Of a stretch of DNA of 64,000 bases, positions 34,326-44,173 are shown piece by piece. The stretch lies in assembly GCA_017620615.1 (NCBI GenBank), contig JAGAUW010000006.1, positions 1 through 64,000 on the forward strand, written 5' to 3'. The DNA comes from Clostridia bacterium. GTDB taxonomy: Bacteria; Bacillota; Clostridia; Monoglobales; Monoglobaceae. Numbering within the stretch: position 1 is the first letter of the stretch; the number at the start of each line of letters is the position of its first letter. The position numbers were made by a program, and so were the translations under genes. Under the pieces are notes generated by a model. That model saw only the letters and a list, made by a program, of their open reading frames with translations, was not told the DNA's origin and ran no database searches.

Positions 34326-34946
34326 ATGTTTGCGGATATTGTGGCTGTTTTGATAGTTGTAGCATTCATTGCCATAGGATACAGGTCTGGACTTATGAAA
34401 TCGCTGATAAGCATAGTTTCATATGTTTTATCAATTCTGCTCTCTTTTTGGATTTATCCCATTGTATCAGGCACGCTCAAAAAAACTGTTGTTTATAAAT
34501 ATCTTGTGGATTTTATTGGTGAAAAATATATTTCAGGAAGTCTTCCCTCTGAAACAGACGGTGCCTGGGGAATGATATGGAATTATGTGGGTGACGGCAT
34601 TGAGACTGCAACAACGAGTATTTCTGGAGCAATTGCTGATTTAATAATAAAAATCATTGCATTTTTGTTGGTGCTGATATTTTTCAAAATTGCTATACGC
34701 CTTATTGGAAAGGTGCTTAATATTTTCACAAAGCTCCCTGTGATAAAGCAGTTTAACCGCCTTGGCGGTGCGGTTTTGGGCGGCGGAATAGGTGTTGTGG
34801 TTCTATATATTGTGGCAGCTGTTTTGGTTTTGCTCTCGCCCTTTGACGGAGATAGCAAAGTTATGACCGAGATAAACAATTCGACATTTGCCTCACAGCT
34901 TTGTGAAAATAATGTAATTCTTGAATTTTTGAATAAGGGTGAGTAA
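34326..34946 (+). CDS. CvpA family membrane protein
   Basis: The 206-residue protein has the CvpA pattern of four membrane helices with FADIVAVLIVVAFIAIGYRSGLMKSLI at its start, which includes the family's G-x-x-x-G turn. A final helix FKIAIRLIGKVLNIF is followed by the LGGAVLGGGIGVVVLYIV hairpin. CvpA proteins have been linked to colicin V production and envelope homeostasis, but no activity is proven. AAAGGTGGG precedes the start. It is the second gene after the DUF5711 gene and ends before the pgk promoter. Confidence 0.88.
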   Translation: MFADIVAVLIVVAFIAIGYRSGLMKSLISIVSYVLSILLSFWIYPIVSGTLKKTVVYKYLVDFIGEKYISGSLPSETDGAWGMIWNYVGDGIETATTSISGAIADLIIKIIAFLLVLIFFKIAIRLIGKVLNIFTKLPVIKQFNRLGGAVLGGGIGVVVLYIVAAVLVLLSPFDGDSKVMTEINNSTFASQLCENNVILEFLNKGE

Positions 34947-35021
34947 ATAGTGGCCTTTTGAAATATGGCATAACACACAATATTTTGATTGAAAGATTGC
35001 GAAAATTTTAACAAAAAATAC

Positions 35022-35050
35022 TTGATAAATTTTCCCAAATAGGGTAGAAT
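35022..35050 (+). promoter_or_regulatory. Promoter of the pgk-tpiA-gpmI operon
   Basis: -35 TTGATA (35022-35027) and -10 TAGAAT (35045-35050) with a 17-bp spacer precede the GGAGGG ribosome site of pgk by about 40 bases. Confidence 0.8.
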
Positions 35051-35102
35051 ATATTTTGCGAAGTTAATTAAACATTAAGATAAATATATGGAGGGTTTTA
35101 AA

Positions 35103-36293
35103 ATGAACAAAAAAACAGTTGATGATATTTGCCCAAAGGGCAAACGCGTTTTGGTGCGTTGCGATTTCAACGTTCCCATTAAAGACGGCAAAATCACTGA
35201 CGAAACAAGAATTGTAGGGGCTCTTCCCACGATCAAGAAGCTTATTGCAGACGGTGCAAAGGTTATTCTTTGCTCACATATGGGCAAGCCCAAGGGTGAG
35301 CCAAAGCCTGAGCTTTCACTTGCTCCTGTGGCTAAGCGTTTATCTGAGCTCCTTGGAAAAGACGTTGTTTTTGCAGCTGATGACACTGTGGTTGGTGACA
35401 ATGCAAAGAAAGCGGTTGCTGAAATGAACGAAGGCGATGTTGTTCTTCTTGAAAACACAAGATACAGAGCAGAAGAAACAAAGAACGTAGAAGAATTCAG
35501 CAAGGAACTTGCAAGCCTTTGTGATGTTTTTGTAAACGATGCATTCGGCACAGCTCACCGTGCACACTGTTCAAACGTTGGTGTTACTGAATTTGTCGAC
35601 GAGGCTGTTGGCGGTTACCTTATCAACAAGGAAATCGAATACCTTGGTAATGCAGTGAATAACCCCGTAAGACCTCTTGTTGCTGTTCTTGGCGGCAGCA
35701 AGGTTTCTTCAAAAATTTCTGTTATCAACAACCTCCTCGAAAAGGTTGATACCCTTATTATCGGTGGCGGTATGGCTTATACCTTTATGAAAGCTCTTGG
35801 TGAGGAAGTTGGAGATTCACTTCTTGAAGCTGACTATCTTGACTATGCAAAAGAAATGATGGCAAAGGCAGAGGAAAAGGGCGTAAAACTCCTTATCCCT
35901 GTTGATACAGTTGTTGCAAAGGCTTTTGACAACGATGCAGAAAAGAAAACTGTTGGTCGCGGCGAAATCGAAGCCGGTTGGCAGGGCCTTGATATTGGTG
36001 AAAAGACAATCGAGCTTTATAAAGATGCGCTCAAAGACGCAAAGACTGTTGTATGGAACGGTCCTATGGGCGTGTTTGAAATGCCTAACTTCGCAAAGGG
36101 TACAAATGCAATAGCTCTTATGCTTGCTGATCTTGATGCCACAACAATTATCGGCGGCGGTGACAGTGTTGCAGCTGTTAATCAGGCAGGTCTTGGTGAC
36201 AAGATGAGCCATATCTCAACAGGCGGCGGAGCTTCTCTTGAATTCCTTGAGGGCAAAGACCTCCCCGGTGTTGTTGCTATTAACGATAAATAA
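35103..36293 (+). CDS. pgk: Phosphoglycerate kinase
   Basis: Pgk transfers phosphate from 1,3-bisphosphoglycerate to ADP, the first ATP-forming step of glycolysis. The 396-residue protein carries [11 protein letters not shown], the substrate loop SHMGKPKG, the nucleotide site GGGMAYTF and the C-terminal [12 protein letters not shown] 35103 is preceded by GGAGGG. Codon choice is strongly biased (many CTT, GTT and GCT codons), consistent with high expression. It heads the three-gene glycolytic unit; gapA, usually upstream, is not in the window. Confidence 0.98.
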   Translation: MNKKTVDDICPKGKRVLVRCDFNVPIKDGKITDETRIVGALPTIKKLIADGAKVILCSHMGKPKGEPKPELSLAPVAKRLSELLGKDVVFAADDTVVGDNAKKAVAEMNEGDVVLLENTRYRAEETKNVEEFSKELASLCDVFVNDAFGTAHRAHCSNVGVTEFVDEAVGGYLINKEIEYLGNAVNNPVRPLVAVLGGSKVSSKISVINNLLEKVDTLIIGGGMAYTFMKALGEEVGDSLLEADYLDYAKEMMAKAEEKGVKLLIPVDTVVAKAFDNDAEKKTVGRGEIEAGWQGLDIGEKTIELYKDALKDAKTVVWNGPMGVFEMPNFAKGTNAIALMLADLDATTIIGGGDSVAAVNQAGLGDKMSHISTGGGASLEFLEGKDLPGVVAINDK

Positions 36294-36314
36294 AAGACGA
36301 AGGAGAAAACAAAA

Positions 36315-37067
36315 ATGGGAAAGTATATTATTGCGGGCAACTGGAAAATGAACAAGTTGCCAAGCGAAACATATGGTTTTGTAAAAGAGGTTGCTGCTGC
36401 AACAGAGGGTGCTAAATGTGAAGTGGTTTGCTGCACACCTTATGTTTGTCTTTCTGAAGCAGTCCGTGCTGCAAAAGACACACACGTTAAAATCGGTGCT
36501 GAAAACCTCCATTTTGAAGACAAGGGTGCCTTTACAGGTGAAGTAAGCGCAGATATGCTCAATGATTTGGGCGTTAGCTATGTTATCATCGGTCACTCTG
36601 AAAGAAGACAGTATTTTGCTGAAACCGACGAAACAGTGAACCTCAAAACCAAAAAGGCTCTCGAAAAAGGTCTTATCCCAATTGTTTGTGTGGGTGAAAG
36701 CCTCGAAGAAAGAGAAGCCGGAATCACAATGGACCTCATTGCTATTCAGGTCAAAAAAGCTTTCGCAGGTATTGCTGCAGAGGATGCAAAGAAGGTTGTT
36801 ATTGCATACGAGCCAATTTGGGCTATCGGCACAGGCAAAACTGCTACTGCTGAGCAGGCTCAGGAAGTTTGCGAGGGCATCAGAAAGATTTTTGCAGAGC
36901 TTTACTGCGAAAATTGTGCAAAAGATGTTACAATCCAGTACGGTGGAAGTATGAATGCAGGCAATGCGGCAGAGCTTTTGGCAAAGAATGATATTGACGG
37001 CGGCCTCATCGGTGGTGCAAGCCTCAAGAGTGCAGATTTTGCTGTTATTGTAAAGGCTGCACAGTAA
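36315..37067 (+). CDS. tpiA: Triosephosphate isomerase
   Basis: TpiA interconverts dihydroxyacetone phosphate and glyceraldehyde 3-phosphate. The 250-residue TIM barrel has the opening [14 protein letters not shown] with the catalytic His, the base in [14 protein letters not shown] (Glu) and the phosphate-binding YGGSMN and GGLIGGASL loops. It starts 21 bases after pgk and is followed by an intercistronic hairpin before gpmI. Confidence 0.98.
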   Translation: MGKYIIAGNWKMNKLPSETYGFVKEVAAATEGAKCEVVCCTPYVCLSEAVRAAKDTHVKIGAENLHFEDKGAFTGEVSADMLNDLGVSYVIIGHSERRQYFAETDETVNLKTKKALEKGLIPIVCVGESLEEREAGITMDLIAIQVKKAFAGIAAEDAKKVVIAYEPIWAIGTGKTATAEQAQEVCEGIRKIFAELYCENCAKDVTIQYGGSMNAGNAAELLAKNDIDGGLIGGASLKSADFAVIVKAAQ

Positions 37068-37085
37068 TTTTAAAATAAAGAATGA

Positions 37086-37112
37086 GGGCGAAGAAAATTC
37101 GCCCTTGTTTTG
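37086..37112 (+). terminator. Partial terminator or processing hairpin between tpiA and gpmI
   Basis: The stem GGGCGAA / TTCGCCC (37086-37092 and 37098-37104) with a GAAAA loop is followed by TTGTTTTG. The interrupted T run suggests weak termination that could lower gpmI relative to pgk and tpiA. Confidence 0.6.
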
Positions 37113-37143
37113 AGTTAATATGGTCTAAAGAAAGGAAAGAATA

Positions 37144-38679
37144 ATGAGTAAAAAACCTTATGCACTTATAATTATGGACGGCTACGGCGTGAACGAGCGT
37201 CACGAGGGAAATGCTATTTATTCCGCAAAAACACCGAATATGGATAGGTATTTGGCTGAATTTCCAAATACTGTTATCCACGCATCAGGTATGGATGTAG
37301 GTCTTCCCGAAGGTCAAATGGGAAACTCTGAGGTTGGACATACCAACATTGGTGCAGGAAGAATTGTATATCAGGAACTTACAAGAATTACAAAGTCAAT
37401 CGAAGACGGCGATTTCTTCAAAAATGAAGCTCTTTGTGAGGCAGTTGAGAACTGTAAAAAGAACGACAGTGCTCTTCATTTGATGGGGCTCTTGTCTGAT
37501 GGCGGTGTTCACAGTCACATAAACCACCTTTTTGGGCTTCTGGAAATGGCAAAGAAAAACGGACTCGACAAAGTTTTTGTTCACTGCTTCATGGACGGAC
37601 GTGACGTTTCTCCCACATCAGGTGCTGAATTTGTGAGCCAGCTTGTTGAAAAAATGAGAAATCTTGAAGTTGGCAAAATTGCTACCATAATGGGCAGATA
37701 CTATGCTATGGACCGCGACAACCGTTGGGAACGCGTAAGTGAAGTTTACAAGGCTATGGTAAAAGGCGAGGGAAATAAGGACACATCCGCTGTAAATGCC
37801 GTTAAAAAATCTTATAATGATGGTGTAACTGATGAATTCATTGTTCCTACAGTTATCACTGATGACAGCGGAAATGCTTTTGGAACTATTTCTGAAAATG
37901 ACTCGGTTGTGTTCTTCAACTTCAGACCCGACCGAGCAAGAGAAATCACAAGAACTATTGTTGATACAGAGTTTAGCGGATTTGAAAGAGAATTCTTTAA
38001 CACCTATTTTGTTTGTATGACACAGTATGATGCATCAATGCCAAACGTAAATGTTGCGTTTAAGCCTCAGAGCCTTGTGAACACCTTTGGAGAGTACATT
38101 AGCCAGAAAGGTCTTAGACAGCTCAGAATCGCTGAAACCGAGAAGTATGCACACGTTACATTCTTCTTTAACGGCGGTGTTGAGTCGGTTTATGACGGTG
38201 AAGACAGAGCTCTTATCAATTCACCTAAAGTTGCCACCTATGACCTCCAACCTGAAATGAGTGCCTTCGAGGTGTGTGACGAGGTTGTGAAGCGCATTGA
38301 AAGCGGCGAATATGATGTTGTTATTCTTAACTTTGCAAACTGTGATATGGTGGGACATACCGGTGTGTTTGATGCGGCAGTAAAGGCTGTTGAAACCGTT
38401 GATGAATGCCTTGGCAGAACCATTGATGCGATACTCAAAATGGGCGGCACAGCTCTTATTACTGCTGACCACGGAAATGCAGACCAGATGCTTGATTATG
38501 ACACAAATGGCGTGTTCACAGCTCACACGACAAATGTTGTCCCCCTTGTTCTGGTGGGGGGACCAAGTGGTGCAAAATTGAAAGTGGGAAGACTTGCTGA
38601 CCTTGCTCCCACCATGCTTGACCTTATGGGACTTTCAAAGCCTGATGAAATGACTGGAGAAAGCCTTTTGGTTAGATAA
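37144..38679 (+). CDS. gpmI: 2,3-bisphosphoglycerate-independent phosphoglycerate mutase
   Basis: iPGM interconverts 3- and 2-phosphoglycerate using two Mn2+ ions and a phosphoserine. The 511-residue protein begins [12 protein letters not shown] (metal Asp), has the catalytic Ser in [15 protein letters not shown], the [11 protein letters not shown] substrate block and the closing metal set TADHGNAD and HTTNVVPLV. It is the third gene of the glycolytic unit; eno, often next, is missing. A strong terminator follows. Confidence 0.98.
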   Translation: MSKKPYALIIMDGYGVNERHEGNAIYSAKTPNMDRYLAEFPNTVIHASGMDVGLPEGQMGNSEVGHTNIGAGRIVYQELTRITKSIEDGDFFKNEALCEAVENCKKNDSALHLMGLLSDGGVHSHINHLFGLLEMAKKNGLDKVFVHCFMDGRDVSPTSGAEFVSQLVEKMRNLEVGKIATIMGRYYAMDRDNRWERVSEVYKAMVKGEGNKDTSAVNAVKKSYNDGVTDEFIVPTVITDDSGNAFGTISENDSVVFFNFRPDRAREITRTIVDTEFSGFEREFFNTYFVCMTQYDASMPNVNVAFKPQSLVNTFGEYISQKGLRQLRIAETEKYAHVTFFFNGGVESVYDGEDRALINSPKVATYDLQPEMSAFEVCDEVVKRIESGEYDVVILNFANCDMVGHTGVFDAAVKAVETVDECLGRTIDAILKMGGTALITADHGNADQMLDYDTNGVFTAHTTNVVPLVLVGGPSGAKLKVGRLADLAPTMLDLMGLSKPDEMTGESLLVR

Positions 38680-38697
38680 TAAGAAAATTAGAATTTG

Positions 38698-38730
38698 GTG
38701 GCACACAATTGTGTGCCACTTTTCTCTTTC
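38698..38730 (+). terminator. Terminator of the glycolytic operon
   Basis: A perfect 22-base palindrome of 11-bp arms (GTGGCACACAA / TTGTGTGCCAC, 38698-38719) is followed by TTTTCTCTTTC. Confidence 0.85.
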
Positions 38731-38788
38731 AGAGGAATTTTTATGAAGATAGAGGTTAAACTAACAAAAACTGTGAAAGGGAAATGTG

Positions 38789-40402
38789 ATGAAAGAAAAA
38801 ACATTATTATACAACGGACAAATCTTTACGGTGAACAAAAATGATGATATTGCAGAGGCAATTCTTTTTGAAGAAGATAGGATTTTGTTTGTAGGAAAGA
38901 CCGCGGAAGCTCTAAGACTCATAGACGAAAACACCGAATGGAAGGATTTGTATGGTTGCGCGGTGCTCCCCGGGTTTATTGATTGTCATATTCATATGGC
39001 GGTGGCGGGGGCAAAAATTCACAACCAGATTGATTTGTCAAAGAAAGCAGGGGTAGAAGATATAAACGGTCTGCTTGAAAGGGTTAAAAAAGTAGCAAAA
39101 GAGACAAAAAATGATGACTGGGTGATCGGTAGCAATTACAGCAACGAGTCTTTAAAGGAAAAACGTCATATAACGGCAGAAGAACTTGATAGAGTTGCGC
39201 CCCAAACACCAGTTCTCATAATCCATACCAGCGGTCACATAAGCGTTGCAAATACAAAGGCATTGGAAATTGCAGAAAGTAAAGGATTCAAAATTGACAG
39301 AAATGATGTTTTAAAAGGCGAAAATCAAAAGCCAATCGGCGTTTTGCAGGAAGGTGCGCATTTTGCTATGCTGAGGCTGTCACCTGTTTTGCCAACTGAT
39401 GAGGAACTAGTTTCGGGAATAGAAAAATTCAGTAGGGATTTGATAAAACGCGGGATTACCTCGGCTCACGATGCCGGAGGATTTGGAACAGCAACTTTTC
39501 GGACACTTCAAAAGGCAAAAGAAGAAGCTCGGCTTTTTTGTCGCACCTACCCGATGCTGTGGACACTTTTTGGAAAGACGGCACAGATTGAAATGGCAGA
39601 AAACTCCTTTGAGTCGGGCTTTTATACGGGGTTTGGTGATAATATGCTGAAAAAGGGCCCGCTTAAAATTATGGCAGACGGCTCGGCGGTTGGGGGAACT
39701 TGCGCCACAATCAGACCTCTTATGCACCTTGGAGAAATAACACCTACCACATTTACTCAGGAAGAAATGGACGAGATTTTTGTGAAGGGTCACCGCCTTG
39801 GTTTTCAGCTTACGGCACACGCAGTAGGGGACAGGGCAACGGAGATGGTTCTTGACTCTTTTGAAAAGGCAATGACGGTTTATCCAAGAAAGGATACACG
39901 TCACAGAATTGAACATTGTTTCCTGTGTACGCCCAATTTGGTAGAACGCATAAAAAAACTCAAGGTGTTGCCAATTCCAAACCCCGGATTTTTATCGGTA
40001 TGGGGCGGCGTATTTGAAAAGTATTATGGTGACAGACTTCAAAATGTTATGCCGCTGAAAAGCTTTGAGGATGCAGGCATTATTACGCCTTTTGGCTCGG
40101 ATGCAATGGTTATTGAAGAATATGGGTCTCTTTTCGGGATTGCCGCAGCTATGGAAAGACGTGATTTGAAGACAGGTGCGGTTATTGGCGATGAGCAGAA
40201 AATATCCCTGATGCGTGCAATAAGATGCTATACCTATTTCGGTGCCTATGCATCTTTTGAAGAAAAAATCAAAGGCAGTCTTGAAACAGGGAAGTTGGCA
40301 GATTTGGTTGTTTTAAGTTCGTCAATCGCGGGGAAAACTCCAGAAGAAATAAGGGGAATCAAGGTGACAGAAAGCTATCTGGGCGGAAAGCGAATTGTTT
40401 GA
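38789..40402 (+). CDS. Amidohydrolase family 3 (YtcJ-like) metal-dependent hydrolase
   Basis: The 537-residue protein belongs to the YtcJ-like branch of the amidohydrolase superfamily. Seen are the metal-binding HIHMA in GFIDCHIHMA, HTSGHISVANTKAL, HAVGDRA, and RIEHCF before the barrel end with the FGSDAMV aspartate region. Family members hydrolyse C-N bonds of diverse small molecules, so the substrate cannot be read from sequence; related proteins are often annotated as exoenzyme-regulator-like. ATG 38789 lies six bases after AAGGGA; GTG 38786 is only three. It is not obviously tied to its neighbours. Cytoplasmic, with no signal peptide. Confidence 0.9.
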   Translation: MKEKTLLYNGQIFTVNKNDDIAEAILFEEDRILFVGKTAEALRLIDENTEWKDLYGCAVLPGFIDCHIHMAVAGAKIHNQIDLSKKAGVEDINGLLERVKKVAKETKNDDWVIGSNYSNESLKEKRHITAEELDRVAPQTPVLIIHTSGHISVANTKALEIAESKGFKIDRNDVLKGENQKPIGVLQEGAHFAMLRLSPVLPTDEELVSGIEKFSRDLIKRGITSAHDAGGFGTATFRTLQKAKEEARLFCRTYPMLWTLFGKTAQIEMAENSFESGFYTGFGDNMLKKGPLKIMADGSAVGGTCATIRPLMHLGEITPTTFTQEEMDEIFVKGHRLGFQLTAHAVGDRATEMVLDSFEKAMTVYPRKDTRHRIEHCFLCTPNLVERIKKLKVLPIPNPGFLSVWGGVFEKYYGDRLQNVMPLKSFEDAGIITPFGSDAMVIEEYGSLFGIAAAMERRDLKTGAVIGDEQKISLMRAIRCYTYFGAYASFEEKIKGSLETGKLADLVVLSSSIAGKTPEEIRGIKVTESYLGGKRIV

Positions 40403-40444
40403 AAGAAAAAGCGCCAATAAAAGTGAAAAAAATAGTCAAAACAG

Positions 40445-40473
40445 TTGAAAAAAAAATATATATTTGATATAAT
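40445..40473 (+). promoter_or_regulatory. Promoter of the yybS-gdpP-rplI-dnaB operon
   Basis: -35 TTGAAA (40445-40450) and a perfect -10 TATAAT (40468-40473) are spaced by 17 bp. The start would be near 40480, leaving a leader of about 124 bases before the first ATG. Confidence 0.85.
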
Positions 40474-40479
40474 ATACTG

Positions 40480-40603
40480 TAAAATGTGGTAAATAGCGTG
40501 TTTTATTAGCCAAACCCAAGAAAAAATTACGAAACGGTACAAGTGAGTTTCTTGAAAACCGCGGGATATAGGTACGTTTGAGAGACCCTGAGGAGAAAGT
40601 GAC
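40480..40603 (+). other. Long 5' leader with possible secondary structure
   Basis: The leader from the predicted start to ATG 40604 can pair AAACGGTAC (40532-40540) with GTACGTTT (40572-40579) with one bulged G. The resulting hairpin encloses about 30 bases. I do not recognise a known riboswitch class in it. A ribosome site (GAGGAGAAAG) lies near its 3' end. The structure is visible; any regulatory role is inferred. Confidence 0.35.
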
Positions 40604-41605
40604 ATGAATCACAACAAAACAAAAGCCCTTCGTGAAGGGGCAATGATGGTTGCTCTTACAATTATTTTCGTTTTAATTTCGGTATATGTTCCCATTCTTT
40701 CATTTTTGGGGACTTTTGCAGCGCCGGTTCCTATGGCGGCATTTGCTGCCAGAAATGGACTGAAACATTCCTGGGTTGGTGTGGTTTCAGTTTTTGTACT
40801 CACTGTGTTTGTTACCGGTGGAAATATTTTTTCGGCCGTGTCAACAGTATTGATGTCAGTTATTCCGGGTGCTGTTTGCGGATATTTCCTGGGAAAACGT
40901 GCACTTTTTTTTAATTCACTGATTGCTACCTCTGTTGCTGTTGCAATAGGTTGGGTATTTGAACTTCTTGTGATAAACGTGTTTGCAGGAAGTGGAATTG
41001 ATGAAATGATTGCGCAGGCGGGTGAACAATTTAAAGCCATAAGCACATCGATGCTTCAAAATATTCCGAAAGCGCAGATGGAAAGTCTTGGGGTTTCATC
41101 ACCTGAAGCTTTTGCGGCTCAGGTTGTTGAAACTTTTGAATACACAATAAAGGTTTATTTACCGTCGTTTGTGATAATAAGTGCGGCGACTTCCGGGTAT
41201 ATAATCTTAAGAATAAGTGCTTTTGTGATAATACGCGCCAAAATTGCAGAGGTTTCGGTGGTGAAGTTTTCTATGATGAAGGCACCAAACAGTATGAGTA
41301 CAGCGCTCCTTTTGTTTTACATCATTCATCTTCTGCTGACGCCGGGGTCTCTTATATGGCTGGTGCTTGCAAACATCGTGATTATTCTCTATGCAATTTT
41401 GAGTGTGTGCGGACTTTCGTTTGTTGATTATAAGTTCAAAAAGAAAGTTCGCTCTGCGTGGGTAAGAGGTGCCATTTATTTTGTGGTTTTTCTAATGCTG
41501 AGTGCCTTTTCGTCAATACTTTCCACCGTGCTTATCATAATTGCAATTTTAGACAGCAGACGTGATTTCAGGAGTATTGGCTCAGCTGAAAATTACGACG
41601 GATAG
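40604..41605 (+). CDS. DUF2232 (YybS-like) membrane protein
   Basis: The 333-residue protein has eight or so hydrophobic segments and the DUF2232 opening ALREGAMMVALTIIFVLIS, followed by the FAAPVPMAAFAARNG loop. In Bacillus the homologue yybS lies directly upstream of yybT (gdpP), rplI and dnaC, the same order as here. The function is unproven; the family distantly resembles ECF S components. ATG 40604 follows CTGAGGAGAAAG. Confidence 0.88.
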   Translation: MNHNKTKALREGAMMVALTIIFVLISVYVPILSFLGTFAAPVPMAAFAARNGLKHSWVGVVSVFVLTVFVTGGNIFSAVSTVLMSVIPGAVCGYFLGKRALFFNSLIATSVAVAIGWVFELLVINVFAGSGIDEMIAQAGEQFKAISTSMLQNIPKAQMESLGVSSPEAFAAQVVETFEYTIKVYLPSFVIISAATSGYIILRISAFVIIRAKIAEVSVVKFSMMKAPNSMSTALLLFYIIHLLLTPGSLIWLVLANIVIILYAILSVCGLSFVDYKFKKKVRSAWVRGAIYFVVFLMLSAFSSILSTVLIIIAILDSRRDFRSIGSAENYDG

Positions 41606-41634
41606 GATATAGAGAAATTTGGAGGTGATTTCCA

Positions 41635-43641
41635 ATGAAAACTGAAAAGGTTGGAGCGAGAGTTTTTTTTAACTCAAAGCGAAGATACATAAGGCTTTCG
41701 GTGTATGCGGTTATTTTGTTTGCACTTGGATTGGTTTTGGCTGCAAACAAACGACCTGAGGCGATTTTTGAGATTGCTCTTACGGTGGGCATAATTGCAT
41801 TTGAGGTTTTTCATGTACAAAAAAGCCAGAAAGAGTTTTTGAAATATACACAGCATCTCGATTTTTGCCTGAATGACAATTCTCGTGGGTCGCTGCTTAA
41901 CTATCCTGCGCCTCTTATTATTACGGATATGGATGGAAAAATAAACTGGTATAACGATTGGTTCAGACTAGCGGTTGATGAAGAGGATATTTATGGACGT
42001 GATGTTCATCAGCTTATTCACGATATAAGCATAAACAAGCTGCTTGAAAACGATGACAAGGCTCATATTAAGCTGACCATAGGCGAAAACCATTATGAAA
42101 TATGGGGGAACGTCGTGGGCGGACGCAAAGGTCAAAGTGACAGCCTTGTTGTGATATATTTCATCGACAAAACAGAAGAGGTGCGCATAGCAAAGCTTCG
42201 CGAGGATGAATTTATTATTGAAAGCATAGTAATCATCGACAACTATGATGAGGTGCTGAAAGAGACACCGGATACCAACCATGGCGCTCTTATAGGTGAA
42301 ATTGAGCAAAAAGTAAATGCGTGGGTGGCACTGGGGAATGGTGTTATGCGGAAATATGAACGTGACAAATTTTTTGTATTTTTCAGCAACAAAGAGTTTG
42401 AAAAAATACTTGCCAATAAATTTTCTGTGCTTGATGAAGTGAGAAATATTAACCACGAAAACAAAATTCCTGCAACCCTCAGTATTGGTGTGGGGAAAAG
42501 CGGAGTTGATATTGCTGAAAACGACAAGTTTGCAAGGCTTGCTATTGATATGGCTCTCGGCCGTGGTGGTGACCAGGTGGTTATACGTGATAATGCGAAC
42601 TTTACATTTTTTGGCGCAAAAACCCGCGAGGTTGAAAAACGGACAAAGGTTAAGGCAAGGGTAGTTGCGCATGCTCTCCGCGAGCTTGTTGATCATTCAA
42701 GCAAGGTCTTGATAATGGGTCATGCGGGGTCTGATATGGACAGTATGGGTGCATCTATTGGTCTTTTCAAAGCGGTTAAAAGTCGCAACAAGGATGCATA
42801 CATTGTGGTTGATACAGAAAAAAGCAATGCCAAAATGCTCATTCAGGAATTCAAGACTATCGCGAGGTATGAAGATGCATTCATAAGCGGTGAACACGCT
42901 CTAAATATTTATGAAAATGATACACTTGTCATTGTTGTAGATGTTCACAGACCTGGTATGGTTGAGTGCCCCGAACTTTTGCAACACGCAAAAAATGTGG
43001 TTTTAATCGACCATCACAGAAGAAGCGAAGACTTTATTGAAAATGCTGTGCTTACCTATCACGAGCCTTATGCATCTTCAACCTGTGAAATGATAACAGA
43101 AATTCTTCAGTATCTTCAGGACAATGAGCGCCTTACCAAGCAAGAGGCAGAGGCCCTTTATGCAGGTATATTTATGGACACCAAGGGCTTTACCTTCAAG
43201 GCAGGTGTAAGAACCTTTGAGGCGGCATCTTATCTTCGCCGTATGGGTGTTGACACAGTAAATGTCAGACGACTTTTCAAAACGGATATTGACTGTTATG
43301 TGGCAAAGGCGGAAATAATCAGCAGTGCCGTTGTTTACAGAGACAACATTGCCCTCTCTTATCTCTATGAGGAGTGCCCCAATATGGCGGTGACGGTGGC
43401 TCAGGCAGCGGATGAACTTCTTGATATTTCGGGAATTGAAGCGTCATTTGTCCTGGCAAAGCAGGGTAATCGAGTTTTAATCAGCGGACGTTCACTTGAA
43501 AAGGTGAATGTTCAGGTTATCCTTGAAAAGCTGGGCGGTGGCGGTCATATTACAATTGCAGGAGCACAGATAGAGGATGCTGATATTGAAAGAGCAGATG
43601 AACTTTTGAAAGAGGCAATAGACGAATTTTTCAGTGAATAG
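41635..43641 (+). CDS. gdpP: Cyclic-di-AMP phosphodiesterase GdpP
   Basis: GdpP hydrolyses the second messenger c-di-AMP, which controls potassium and osmotic balance. The 668-residue membrane enzyme has two N-terminal helices (LSVYAVILFALGLVLA and the next), a PAS domain (about 90-180), a degenerate GGDEF domain (LGRGGDQVV replaces GGDEF) and a DHH/DHHA1 phosphodiesterase. The last is shown by LIMGHAGSDMDSMGA, the DHH box in VLIDHHRRS and the late LGGGGHITIAGAQ. Domain order and length match Bacillus YybT. GGAGGTGA precedes the start. Operon with yybS-like and rplI. Confidence 0.97.
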   Translation: MKTEKVGARVFFNSKRRYIRLSVYAVILFALGLVLAANKRPEAIFEIALTVGIIAFEVFHVQKSQKEFLKYTQHLDFCLNDNSRGSLLNYPAPLIITDMDGKINWYNDWFRLAVDEEDIYGRDVHQLIHDISINKLLENDDKAHIKLTIGENHYEIWGNVVGGRKGQSDSLVVIYFIDKTEEVRIAKLREDEFIIESIVIIDNYDEVLKETPDTNHGALIGEIEQKVNAWVALGNGVMRKYERDKFFVFFSNKEFEKILANKFSVLDEVRNINHENKIPATLSIGVGKSGVDIAENDKFARLAIDMALGRGGDQVVIRDNANFTFFGAKTREVEKRTKVKARVVAHALRELVDHSSKVLIMGHAGSDMDSMGASIGLFKAVKSRNKDAYIVVDTEKSNAKMLIQEFKTIARYEDAFISGEHALNIYENDTLVIVVDVHRPGMVECPELLQHAKNVVLIDHHRRSEDFIENAVLTYHEPYASSTCEMITEILQYLQDNERLTKQEAEALYAGIFMDTKGFTFKAGVRTFEAASYLRRMGVDTVNVRRLFKTDIDCYVAKAEIISSAVVYRDNIALSYLYEECPNMAVTVAQAADELLDISGIEASFVLAKQGNRVLISGRSLEKVNVQVILEKLGGGGHITIAGAQIEDADIERADELLKEAIDEFFSE

Positions 43642-43672
43642 ATTTAACAAAACAGAAAGGCAGGAAAGATAA

Positions 43673-44122
43673 ATGAAAGTTATACTTACTCAGGACGTAA
43701 AGGGACAAGGGAAAAAGGGTGACCTTATAAATGTCAGTGACGGATATGCAAGAAACTTTCTTCTCCCAAAGGGCGTTGCTATTGAGGCGAGCAAGCAGGC
43801 AATAAATGACCTTGAGGGAAAAAAAGGCGCTGAGGCATACCGCAAAAATGTTGAAGAAGAAAAAGCAAGAAATATTGCTGAAAGAATGAAAGAAATCGCC
43901 GTGAAGCTCGAAGCAAAAGCGGGAGCAGGCGGCAAGCTTTTTGGCTCAATTACATCAAAGGATGTGGCTGATGCACTCAAAGCTCAGTATAATATTGACA
44001 TAGACAAGAGGAAATTTGAACTTAAAGACGGCATCAAGAATTGCGGCGAAACAGAGGTAAGTGTTCGCCTTTATCCCCAGATTGTTGGAAAGTTCAAGGT
44101 GATTGTTACCGAACAAAAATAA
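43673..44122 (+). CDS. rplI: 50S ribosomal protein L9
   Basis: L9 binds 23S rRNA near the base of the L1 stalk and helps maintain the reading frame. The 149-residue protein begins [17 protein letters not shown], with the family's [11 protein letters not shown] loop, a long linking helix (about 45-75) and the C-terminal domain [24 protein letters not shown] precedes the start. It sits between gdpP and dnaB as in Bacillus. Confidence 0.98.
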   Translation: MKVILTQDVKGQGKKGDLINVSDGYARNFLLPKGVAIEASKQAINDLEGKKGAEAYRKNVEEEKARNIAERMKEIAVKLEAKAGAGGKLFGSITSKDVADALKAQYNIDIDKRKFELKDGIKNCGETEVSVRLYPQIVGKFKVIVTEQK

Positions 44123-44173
44123 AAAAACCAGTGAAAACAGCTTTGTGAAATTTGCAAAGGAGGGAAATGTGCT

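Noticed and set aside
38743-38844. 33-codon open frame with AGAGGA upstream that overlaps the amidohydrolase start
   Set aside because: It could be a leader peptide, but composition is ordinary, it overlaps a real gene in another frame, and no regulatory codon run or attenuator is seen.
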